A stretch of DNA of 39,460 nt from Chara braunii (taxonomy: Eukaryota > Streptophyta > Charophyceae > Charales > Characeae): positions 813,783 to 853,242 of the forward strand of contig BFEA01000420.1 of NCBI GenBank assembly GCA_003427395.1, read 5' to 3'. Below are positions 18,539 to 27,905 of the stretch, piece after piece. The first letter of the stretch is position 1. Each line of letters opens with the position of its first letter. The translations under genes and the position numbers were made by a program. The notes below the pieces were generated by a model. It had not been told where the DNA came from. It saw only the letters and a program-made list of their open reading frames with translations, and did not search any database.

Positions 18539-19116
18539 GGAGGTGTGCAAGCCGCGGTCATTCCCTGATAGAGTCCAATTTAGTTTTCTCAGAAGCTCTG
18601 GTAAACACTGCGCCTGCATGCGGAGGTGTGCAAGCGGAGGTGTGCAAGCCGTGGTCATTCCCTGATTGGTAGATGTTGGGCGAAACGGCGTCCCGATACA
18701 TCTTGTCTGATGCGCCTGCATGCAAGATGCGTTTATGCGAGAAAAATTTGGAAACACAACGTCGGCTTGCAAGCGATGGAGGAGTGCAAGCCGTGGTCAT
18801 TCCCTGATTGGTAGATGTTGGGCGAAACGGCACCCCGATACATCGTCTGATGTGCCTGCATGCGAGATGGGTTTATGCGAGAAAGGATTTGGAAACGCAC
18901 CGTCGGCTTATATACGGTCCAAGTCTGTTGAAGTTTATGTTTTTATGTTATTGCAAGCTTGAGGTGTGCAAGCCGTGGTCATTCCTGGTACATTCCGGTC
19001 TGATGCACCTGCATACAAGACACGTTTATGCGAGTCGGGACCACAGCGTGATTGTGGACGGAGGCTGAATTAAAATATTTGTAAAACACTTCGGTTTGAG
19101 CGAGTCGGGACCACAG
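18539..19116. repeat. Tandem array of ~130-180 bp units
   Basis: GTGCAAGCCGYGGTCATTCC occurs at about 18545, 18640, 18785 and 18967. Fuller units also carry TAGATGTTGGGCGAAACGGC and CTGCATGCRAGATGSGTTTA. The last unit ends in GCGAGTCGGGACCACAGCG, repeated at 19099 directly before the tRNA-His-like sequence. Confidence 0.85.
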
Positions 19117-19187
19117 CGAATATAACGTAATAGATCAAGGTGTCAGATTGTGAATTTGAAAACACGGGTTGGACTCCCGTTATTTGC
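19116..19187 (+). pseudogene. trnH: Decayed organellar-type tRNA-His (GTG)
   Basis: The 72-nt sequence has a seven-pair acceptor stem (GCGAATA with TATTTGC), an anticodon arm TCAGA-TTGTGAA-TTTGA with anticodon GTG, and a perfect T stem (ACGGG with CCCGT). The D arm does not pair, and the T loop reads TTGGACT instead of TTCGACT, so it is probably inactive. GATCAAGG in the D loop is typical of plant organellar tRNA-His. The AT-rich sequence that follows (to about 19480) may belong to the same mitochondrial insertion. Confidence 0.75.
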
Positions 19188-19650
19188 CTCTTGCATCTGA
19201 ATTCTGGCGAGCCTAAATCCAGCCAAAGCTGGCGTCAAGACAGTTATTCATTGACTGAAGTCGATGAATCTATATTCCTTTATGTATGTATTTTTTTTTG
19301 TCGTATCTATATTACTACGTAATATACATCTATATATCAGCATCCACATGTATATATTACTATTTTTTTAAATTTCTTATGATATAATTATCGATGGTAA
19401 CAAATTATTTATTTATTTAAAAGTTATATTGATTTACAGGAGTCTACTCAGTCTAGTATATGATTTGACCGGGAAGGCTATCGACGTTTTTTTTTGTGTA
19501 GCGTATGGGTTTTGGGGTTGTGTTATTATCGCCGACGTGTGAAAACTATAAAGGGATTTAGGCTACCAGACCGGCCAAAACAAATAAAATTAATAAAATT
19601 AATAAAATTAATAAAATTATTTTTGAATTTATTTTTTATTCCAAATTTGG
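19188..19650. other. AT-rich stretch, no gene
   Basis: AT-rich sequence with ATATAT and TTTATTTATTT tracts, and four copies of AATAAAATT near 19580-19620. Possibly organellar in part; no coding match seen. Confidence 0.5.
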
Positions 19651-19788
19651 TGAAGAATTTCGATGTGACCCTGGGGCAAGAGTTGCTCAGTTTATTTTTC
19701 TGCATAACGTTTTTTTTCCGGATTTTTTTCCGGATTTTTTTTTTTTTTTTTTTTTTTTTTGTTGTGACCTTCCCTGGTCCTTGCACGG
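19651..19788 (-). repeat. Dispersed repeat G, copy 2
   Basis: Same order of blocks as 4868-4968 (GAAGAATT, ATGTGACCCTG, CAGTTTATTTTT, TGCAT, T-run, CCTGGTCCTTGCACG). A longer T-run with two CCGGATTTTTTT units lies in the centre. Confidence 0.55.
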
Positions 19789-19959
19789 GCTGGCCACCCC
19801 GGGACCCGGGCGGCCCGGCTGGTAGCCTAGAAAGGGATTGAATGCAGACTGAAGTCGGTGTGCGAGTGTAAGGTATCTCTGCAGGTAACACACCGAATCT
19901 GAAGTTGGACAGTTTTTTTCCTTTTTGGATGGACACAATTGGACACAGTTCTCTGTTGA

Positions 19960-20455
19960 GGTAGATGGTATACACTGTCTACATTGATGCAAATTTGCAC
20001 AGTTTTTTTTTAAACGTTTTCGTGAACATTTGCCTTAGCCCATTGTTTTTGTTTTTTCAAAGACTCGCCTTCTTCACGTGAATAGAATGCCTGACCATAA
20101 GAGCAGCTGTAAAATGGTATACACTGTCCACATCAATGTAAATTCGCAGTCTTTTTCTTTAACGTTCTTGTGAACACTTGCCCTAGCCCAACTTTTTTTG
20201 TTTTTTGAAAGACTTGCCCGAGCCCACTACCGTCGAGCCCACAACCGCCTTCACGTGAATAGAATGCCTGACATTAAGAGCAGCTGTAAAATGGTATACA
20301 CTGTCCACATCGATGTAAATTTGCAGTCTTTTTCTTTAACGTTCTTGTGAACACTTGCCCTAGCCCATTTTTTTAGTCTTTTTCAAAGACTTGGCCGAGT
20401 CATTACCGTCGAGCCCACAACTGCCTTCACGTGAATAGAATGCCTGACCATAGTC
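19960..20455. repeat. Three tandem ~180-bp units each carrying a half MITE
   Basis: Shared blocks: GGTATACACTGTCYACAT, AACGTTCTTGTGAACA, TGCCCTAGCCCA, then the MITE-like end CTTCACGTGAATAGAATGCC. Confidence 0.85.
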
Positions 20456-20510
20456 CACAAGCAGTGATAATGACCAGGCGGTCGATTTGGGTGAAGGCAG
20501 TGGGTTGATG
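20430..20510. mobile_element. Family B MITE at the end of the tandem array
   Basis: CTGCCTTCACGTGAATAGAA at the left pairs with CGATTTGGGTGAAGGCAG at the right; about 80 bp. Its left half is the part repeated in the upstream array. Confidence 0.65.
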
Positions 20511-20972
20511 GGGCACGTGCTGATGGGAATATTTACTCTCCTATGCCACTGCCTCACAGCTGCAAGTCACACCACTCTGTGTGAGTTGACGGGACCCTCG
20601 CCGAGTTTTGATTAAAAATGAAAAACCAATGGCGATGTTCCTCCGACTGTAATATATGCGCATCATGACTGGTAGTATCAGGTGAGGAAAAAAGAGTTCC
20701 CCCCTCCTCCCTGCCCCCCGCCTCGTCTCTCCTCCCCCATACTTTTTTTTGGTGCAAGTCGGAATCACCAGGGAAGGAAAAAATTAAGTCGTGTACATTC
20801 ATGATGTTGATGATATTGCACGTGCAAGGAAAAAACGGGTTGTCGGCGACAAGACAAGTTTTTGTTTTTTTTGTTTTTTTTTTTTGGCGACAAGACGAGT
20901 CTGCGATCTCTATGTTAGAAGACTGGACTGCAGCTGAAAAATGCTGCCGCTGGTGGTCGGGGTCTGAGGTGC
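20511..20972. other. No gene recognised
   Basis: Mostly unique sequence with T-rich runs (20858-20885) up to the left LTR boundary. Confidence 0.5.
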
Positions 20973-22303
20973 TGTTATATGCACAGATACGCAATGTACG
21001 TAATAAATTGAGAATCTGCAAGGTGATGAAAAGGACTGAATAGACAATGCAGTACGAGTAGAATCTCGACAAGTGATGTGCATTCTCATTCATACATAAA
21101 GATGCTGAAGAGCGCAGGGAAGACTTCGATACAAGACTGACCTGACAGGACTGACCTCATCCACGTAGTTCAGAGTAACGAAGCAGAATGCTAGAGTACC
21201 TCTAACTAAACCAATCAATGTTTGAACTCAGACTAAACATGCATTGTATCCATCACGAAGTGTGAAGGAGCCTGGCGCTACACACAGGAAGAAAGCGCCA
21301 GGTCCAGATATACACAGACGAAGAGATGAGGAACAGACGAAAGGAGGGAAGAAGATGGGAATGTCGTTAACACCAAGTCTTGGTCACCAATCCCAAATAG
21401 TCCCTCGCTGCCATGTCTGAACCCTCCAAAGTCGAGTCTGGATCCAATGTCACCAAGCTCTGTATCTCCTCTCATAATCTGAAGATGCATTGAAGTCAGA
21501 AGTGAGAGGGAGAGAAGAGATGGTGGACGGAGAAGAAGAAGAAGAAGAACACTCTCTCTCTCTCTCTGTTACGAACCAAGTACTAACCTGTGATGTTGGC
21601 GCTGTGCTGCAGGTACCTCGAAGACGAAGCTGGAGCAACGGCGCTGCAGGGAGGTACCTCTGGCCTCCTCCCAAGCTCTCTCTCTCTCTCTCTAGTACTA
21701 CCTAGCTATGGCGCCCAGCGCTGGAGACTACAGCTACCTACTGCGCCCAACGCTGAAGACTACTAGCTAACGCTACCACTACTACAATGCAGTGCTCCCT
21801 CGAGAGTGCTGCACCCGAATCCTGAAGGCTACAACTACCAACTGCCTACCTCGGAAGTGCCTGGGAAGTCCTATGTACTACCTCGGCCTGCCTCCTGACT
21901 GCTGGAGGCCAGTCAGGCCGAGGAGGCAGCTCCTGCCAATGCTGAAATGTGCCAGGGGCTGGCCTGCAGCAGCCTGCTTGAGGCTGGCTTGGGAAACAAA
22001 TTAATAATAGTCTGTTTTTGAAACCCTGGTTCGGTGCCTGAGTTTCAGGGCCGGTCGTTCTGATGAATAACCGAAAATGACCCTTCGTTTAGGGCTAAAA
22101 AGGCTGTTGCCATTTTTAGTCTGAAATGACCAGGGATAGGCCCTGGACTTCAGGCTTTTGGCCTGAACCGATAGGGGGCCTGTAAGCCCTGGATTTCAGG
22201 CTTTCGGCCTGAACTTCAGGCTTTTGGCCTAAACACTGTCGGGCCTGCAAAATGGCCGTCCGGCCTGCAAAATGGCCCGTGTGTGCACGAGCTGCATGTA
22301 ACA
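20973..22303 (-). repeat. 3' LTR of the gypsy element
   Basis: 1331 bp, bounded by TGTTATATGC on the left and GCATGTAACA on the right. It contains GAA and CT microsatellites (21530-21570, 21680-21690) and three hairpin units around TTCAGGCTTTCGGCCTGAA (22148-22230). Confidence 0.9.
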
Positions 22304-22316
22304 CCCCCCCTTGCTT
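22304..22316 (-). promoter_or_regulatory. Polypurine tract
   Basis: In element sense AAGCAAGGGGGGG sits directly before the LTR start TGTTACATGC. It is the plus-strand primer site; the equivalent in the right copy (from 29641) is a longer G-run. Confidence 0.8.
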
Positions 22317-22863
22317 ATGAAGTCAAGCCGGGGCGAGGGCGAAGCCGTCGATCTGAGGGTGAAACCTGGACGAGGGCGCGACGTGGAGCTGAAGAAACCG
22401 GCTTGCCTTGCATCTTGCGTTCGTAGCGTGCGAGAACGCTTGGAGCTGTCGCTTGCAGTTTCGCACGGGTTAACCAGCGATCAGCTCGATGAGTGCAGTA
22501 AGCAAAATGCACCAGATACTCATTTGGCTTGTTGTCGTAGCGTCGCTGGGAGATGATGTCGTCGACCTCCTGAAAACCATCCATAGAAGGTGGGTCTTGC
22601 GTCCGTCTCCCGGGAAAGTCGTCATGATCCGTTGGCGTGTAGAGAGCCAGTTTGGAGACAGGCAAGTGGCTAAACACCTGAATCGCGAAGGAGGGTCCTT
22701 CGGGTGCGTCACCAGCGGGCTTTATGATCGGCCAAGGCCCCATCCATTTCGGGAGGAGCTTGTGAGAGACGTGTTTAAGGTTGAATTTCGCTGCTAAAAC
22801 CCAGACGAGGTCCCCGACGCGGAATGGACAAGTAAGATGCTGGTGATTTGCCTGTTGGCTCAT
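22315..22863 (-). pseudogene. Integrase C-terminal tail with chromodomain (left copy)
   Basis: The frame is open for 182 codons. FRVGDLVWVLAAKF and LPKWMGPWPI fit the GPY/F-type integrase tail. Later EVDDIISQRRY and YLVHFA with DRWL fit a chromodomain, which in chromoviruses directs integration to marked chromatin. A frame break separates it from the integrase core remnant. Confidence 0.8.
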
Positions 22864-23154
22864 GCGCTGCTGCGTCTTAGCTATCTAGTCGCGTGCCTTG
22901 ACAAGAAGCTCTTGCATCCGACGCAAGAAGAGAAGATGGTCCTCGCTCTCGGCCGTGCGTGGAGTAATACTGTCCAACGGTGATGTGACCGGCAAGCCAT
23001 GCTCGAACTCGAAGGGTGATAATCCAATAGCCGGGTGGATGGAAGAGTTGTAGGCCAACTCAACATGCGGCAGTCGCTCAACCCAGTCCTTCTGGTCGGG
23101 GCGGATGAGAGTGCGAAGGAGAACCTGTGCGGTCTGATGCGCCCTCTCCGTCTG
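22864..23154 (-). pseudogene. Integrase core remnant (left copy)
   Basis: VELAYNSSIHPAIGLSPFE marks the end of the integrase core. The zinc-binding and D-D-E parts are missing: the sequence jumps at about 23154 from RNase H to this segment. The right copy retains the missing part (30512-31087). Confidence 0.85.
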
Positions 23155-23640
23155 TAAAAGATGGTGCTGCTGACGGTTTCTTGGGTCTTGTAAAAGACCA
23201 CCGGATTGTTGTTCGTCACCCAGCGAAATTGGCTTCGACCAAGGAGGAAGTCCCGCCACCGCTTGAGCGTGTGGACGAAGGCGAGGAACTCCTTGCGGGC
23301 ATCGTCAATGGAATGCACGAGTGACACTTTCTTGCTGAAGTACTCGACCGGGTGCCAGTCCATACCATCATGTTGCTCGAGGACTGCACCAATGCCATAG
23401 CCTGACGCATCCGTAGTGACACGTGTAGGCGCGAGCGGGTCGTATATCTGCAAGACGTCCACAGATAATACCGCGGCTTTGAGAGTGAGGAATGATCCCC
23501 GCGCTTCCTCTTCGAAGTCAAACGGCCGATCCTCGCACTGAAGCTTGTTCAAGTGGGCTGCGATCTTGGAGTAGCCTTTGATGAAGCGCTGATAGTAGCC
23601 GGTAAGACCAAGGAACGAGCGGACATCCGTGACGTTTCAA
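23155..23640 (-). pseudogene. RNase H domain (left copy)
   Basis: The frame shows VRSFLGLTGYYQRFIKGYSK (RT connection) and then the RNase H start TTDASGYGIGAVLEQ, FSKK and RKEFLAFVHTLKRWR with the catalytic Asp/Glu pattern. A stop lies just before it near 23638. It is cut off at the deletion junction. Confidence 0.85.
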
Positions 23641-23663
23641 GACTCCGGCCATTCTTGGACGGC

Positions 23664-24669
23664 CTAAATCTTGTCCGATAGCGGACTGATGCCCTCCGCT
23701 GTGACAAAATGGCCTGAATATTTCAGCTCTTGCCGGACAAATTCGCACTTGTCGCGGTTGGCCTTGTACTTGGCACGGCGGAGCGTCTCCAACACTCGTC
23801 GAAGATGTCCAAGATGATTCTCGAATGTCCGGCTATAGACGAGAATATCGTCTAAGTAGACCAGCACAAACCGGTCCAACATTGCACGAAACTTGTTGGT
23901 CAAAGCGCTTGGAACGTCGCCGGGGCGTTGGTGAGGCCAAAAGGTATGACCACCCTCTTAAAATGCCCGTACCGCGTCTTGAATGCGGTTTTGTAGCGAT
24001 CGTTCGGCTGAATCGAGATTTGATGATATCCTGATTTCAAATCCAACTTGGAAAAATACTTCGCACCGCCCAGTCGCTCGAGAAGATCGTCGATGCGAGG
24101 AAGAGGTCTCGCATTCTTGACGGTTTGCGCGTTGAGCTTGCGGTAGTCGATACACCATCGTAGATCCTTGTTCTTCTTCCTGACGAAGAGAACTGGTGCT
24201 CCATATGGGGAGCTACTCGGCGGAACCAGCCCTTGGCCAACAAATCATCAAGTTGTACGCGGAGTACCTCAAGCTCCTCCTCGCTCATCCGATAGATGCA
24301 ACCTTTCGGCGGCACGACACCGGCCTCAAGAATGATCTCGTGAGAGATCGGCCGACCCGGCACCACACCGGTAGGTGACTCGAAGATGTTGGCGAACTCG
24401 TCCAGCAACCGTACCACACGGGGGTCCGAAGACAAGTCCGTGGGTGAAGAGTCGGCTACCGGGACGGTCCGTAGGAAACATATGCCGATCTCCTCGGGCT
24501 GCTCGTAAGCACAAGTCGCTCGGAACAATTTGGCAGTCACCACTTGGCACCGGATCGAAGAGTGCGGTAGAGGAATCGTGCACGCCACTTCCGCGTCGAA
24601 GGCGTCGCGAACGCTAAGAGTCCGCCGATGGAAGTTGACCGTGTGATCCGCACTTGCGAGCCAAGGCAT
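23664..24669 (-). pseudogene. Reverse transcriptase, frame-broken
   Basis: [20 protein letters not shown] opens the RT fingers. The middle runs in another frame (23958-24158 covers the CIDYRKLN-type region). VLVYLDDILVYSRTF in 23664-23903 carries the catalytic YLDD. At least two frameshifts and stops near 23661 and 23638 disable it. Confidence 0.85.
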
Positions 24670-24710
24670 TCCCAGAATGATGTCGAAGTCCGTGTCGAGG
24701 ATATCGAATG

Positions 24711-25582
24711 TTACCGGTTCGCATGCATGAGGTGCGAAGTAGACCGGTACGGCCTCGATGTAACGGTTGAGAAGTTGCTGCGTCTTACCATCTTTAACTT
24801 GATCGCCGTCGGGTTTGCCTTCCTCCGAACCTGAGCGCCAAGGCCAGCTCTTTGCATAGAAGACTGACTCATGAAGTTGCGAGTCGCGCCGCTATCCAGC
24901 AAAGCGCTGCAGGATGCTGCCCAACCTGGATGCGGACATACATGAGCGGTGCATTGTTGTTATCGTACCGCTGCGTGCGAAACTCGCGGGCCACCTTGGT
25001 AACGTACGCCAGGATGTCCCCCACCGCGGCTTCGTCATCCGTCGGTGAAGTTCGTGGTGCATAGAAGGAAAGGTAAGTGTGGAGATGAGCGCTAAGTGCT
25101 ACGCATTGCGGTTCCGGCAAACAGCCTGTGGTCAGGAGAGGAAGCCATGCAAAGTCCTCAAACGTGAGCGGGTCCAAAACCTCTATCTTGAACTCGGGCA
25201 CTGAATCCCGTGACGAACCACTTCAAGACGATATGTCGCTGTTGCCGGACGGAGAAGAAACCGCACACACTCCTTGTCTTTGAGCCTGAGTACCCAGCGT
25301 TGGAAAGAGCCGGGCAGCATAGTCCTCAAAAGAAAATAGAAGCGGAGGACTGTCGACTTTCGCGTGCACCTCGGAATGAAGGCTGGTCACTCGCGAAGAA
25401 TCAAGTTCCGAAGGCGTCGAGAGTGTCGTCGCATCACTCTCGGCGGTGCTCAGTTTCCCTGTCGACCCTTGCCCTTCAGTGGGCAAATCGGCGTTAGATG
25501 AAGACCGCTGTTGCACCACAGGCAATAATGGAATCTCTCGCGCGCCTTGTAGGCGGACTCGGAGAGGCCGTACGGGGTCCAT
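24711..25582 (-). pseudogene. Pol N-terminus and aspartic protease, frame-broken
   Basis: LLDSGATRNFMSQS at about 24902 is the retropepsin active site. The preceding VRIQVGQHPAALC lies in another frame, so a frameshift splits the domain near 24900. A stop near 25220 separates it from the upstream linker. Pol is read in a different frame from gag, as in many gypsy elements. Confidence 0.8.
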
Positions 25583-26952
25583 GGGCCTGTCTGAGCTGCT
25601 GAACCGCGCCCGGGGCTAGAAACGGTGTGTGGTTTCGGCTTGCCGCGCCCTCGGCCTCTGCCGGCGCGGTCACCTTCCCGGGCGGCTGCGAATCTGTGTC
25701 CTTCATTGGCAGACGCAGCCTCGCTGGTTTGGTCTAACGGCGCTGCTGCTGCGACCACGACCACTCGTGGCCGATGCTGGTTTCCGCTCGGGCCTGACGC
25801 AGAAGAACGGAGGTTCTTGGCCTCCTTGTTCGTAACGATGATCTGCGCCGCCTTGTCGAATAGATCCGCCGTCGTCGTCAAGGTGTCCTCGACATGCGTC
25901 AGGGCATTGCTCAATGCCGGACATGACCTTGAGATGAAGTAGTGGTGGATGGCCTTGAAGCCCATCTGGATGTCTGGGACTGACGTCAAGCGTTGGTACT
26001 CGGCGATCCAGTCCGTACTCGGCAGCGAGCCTTCCTCGAAGACCATAAGCTTGTCCATGACTTTGATCTCTGGCGGCTCCACTTGGAACCGCTTGTGCCA
26101 CGCTGCCTTCAGATCATCCCAGGTGATCATGGTGTGCAAGTCCGCTGCTATCACTCCGTACTTGGACAACAAGTTGTCCAACCACGCCTGACACGCGCCC
26201 CCTGAGTGAGAATACAAGTAAGCGTGGTGCTTGTTCTCCTTGACGTTGTGGAGCTGCAACGTGAGCTCAAATTTGCGAAACCATGGAATCAGATCTGTCT
26301 TGATTGAGTCGTGGAAGATCTCCTGCCCATCGAACTTAGGAGCTGACTCGCGCGGCTCTGGATCCGAGGTGGTGGCGGTAGTGCAAATCCGCTGCTGCAA
26401 TTGTTGTGTCGCGGTCTGCTGTAACTGTGCGCCGTCCTAGAGGGAGCCGACGTGCATCTCCAATGCGGTGAGGCGATCGGCAATATTGGAAGAGTCTGCG
26501 TCGGCGATGACGACTGGTCGCTGCTCCACCCGCTGAAGGCGGTCTTGGAGGTTAGCTACCGAGTTGTCGAGACCAAGGATCTCCGCCTGCTGTGTAATGC
26601 AGGTTGCCAGGAAATCCGTGAGATGCGAGAGGAGGTACGCTATCTTGCTTGCGCTGTCCTCCAACTGGTTGTTCTCAGCCTCGCTTCGCCATTCTGCTAT
26701 CATGGTAAGTAACGCCCGCTCTCCGGTGAATGTCTTCTCACGACGCTGTGTTTTTTCTTCATCAGCAGCCCTTGCTGCTGCCTCGTCGTGCTGGCCCTGT
26801 TGTTGCACGACCAGCAGACGTGCCTGTTCGGTATCCTCTGCCCTTTTCTTGGCTGCCGCGGCAGCGTCATCTGCCCGCTTCTTTGTCTCGGTACTCCAGG
26901 CTCACATGCGGGCCTGATAGGCCTCGTCTGTTTCCCCGGTCTTCTGGTCCAT
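25450..26952 (-). pseudogene. gag with two in-frame stops
   Basis: The likely start is the ATG at 26950-26952 (MDQKTGETDEAYQ). The frame is interrupted by TGA at 26902-26904 and TAG at 26437-26439. After a coiled-coil-like N-terminus come the capsid-like region (IPWFRKFELTLQLHNV, AWHKRFQV), a Gly/Arg-rich stretch and a CCHC zinc knuckle, CLWCNSGLHLTPIC (C-x2-C-x4-H-x4-C). It would package element RNA if intact. Confidence 0.85.
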
Positions 26953-27891
26953 GACTGCTGTCTGTGAACGCAACAGCATAGACCAGACCGGCGCCTGCTT
27001 ATGTGGTATCCCTTGCTGCTGACGTGGAAATGCTGACGTGTTCTGCTGACGTGGCCTGCTGACGTGTCCTGCTGACGTGTCCTGCTGACGTGGTCTGCTG
27101 ACGTGTCCTGCTGACGTGGCAACTTACCAATACCGTTACAAGGGGTATCCGGAGACAACTAGAAACGACAAGGTGAGTGATGGCAACAACGTAGGTGGGG
27201 AGGGGTGGGTGGGATAATCGCCCAACTCACACTTAGATAAGGAGCCACTAATCAAACCAGAAAAGTTTGAACTTTGCAAAAATTTTTTCGAGAAACTAAA
27301 AAAAATAATAATCCCGATTTTTGCAAGTTCGGTAGGTCGCCCAATCTCCCTTGAAGTACGAAATGATCTCTGAAAGCGAAAAAAATTTCGACTTTAGACT
27401 GCAACCGATTTATAGAACCAACTGACAGAATCCAAGAACTGCGAAAAAAAGTCCGAACAGAAATGACAAATATTCGGATTTATTTCGATAGAATATTTGT
27501 AGTTAAAAAAAATAATACGTGCAGGAGGTACGAAAAACGAATTTCAGATTAGAAGATATTCCGAAGTTCTAAGTACGGGAAATGCAACAGAAAATCGAAA
27601 TTTTTCAAAAAGAAATATATTTCGGATTTTTAACAACGAAATTTCAAATTTTTCGAAAGAAAAACGAAAATAGGAATTTCAGATGTTGCGATAGAGCGAT
27701 TTTCCACAGCAGAATAGCGAGAAAATAAAATCTGAGGAAAAAAAAAATTCGATTTTTTTTTTTTTTGTAGTAAGGTCAAGATCGTGATTTTGGGGTCTAA
27801 CTAGTAAGTCCTAATCAAACAGAAAATATTAACCAACTTTTTAAGTCCCCGCACATGTGTCAGATCAGGTTATCCTGATTCACATGCGAAA
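26953..27891 (-). other. Retrotransposon 5' leader
   Basis: The ~940 bases between PBS and gag are AT-rich with many A- and T-runs (27240-27780) and hold the TGACGTG array at the gag end. No ORF is convincing. Confidence 0.65.
27017..27120. repeat. Eight-copy 13-bp minisatellite TGCTGACGTGKYC
   Basis: TGCTGACGTG recurs eight times at 13-14 bp spacing. Each copy has an ACGT core (TGACGTG), a known plant bZIP-binding type. It lies just upstream of gag in the leader. Confidence 0.9.
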
Positions 27892-27903
27892 GCTCCGATA
27901 CCA
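27892..27903 (-). promoter_or_regulatory. Primer-binding site for initiator tRNA-Met
   Basis: In element sense TGGTATCGGAGC starts two bases after the LTR end TGTAACA. It matches the usual plant PBS TGGTATCAGAGC with one change. Confidence 0.85.
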
Positions 27904-27905
27904 AT

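Noticed and set aside
20801-21043. 80-codon + frame at the left LTR edge
   Set aside because: Crosses the LTR boundary and is T-run derived at its start.
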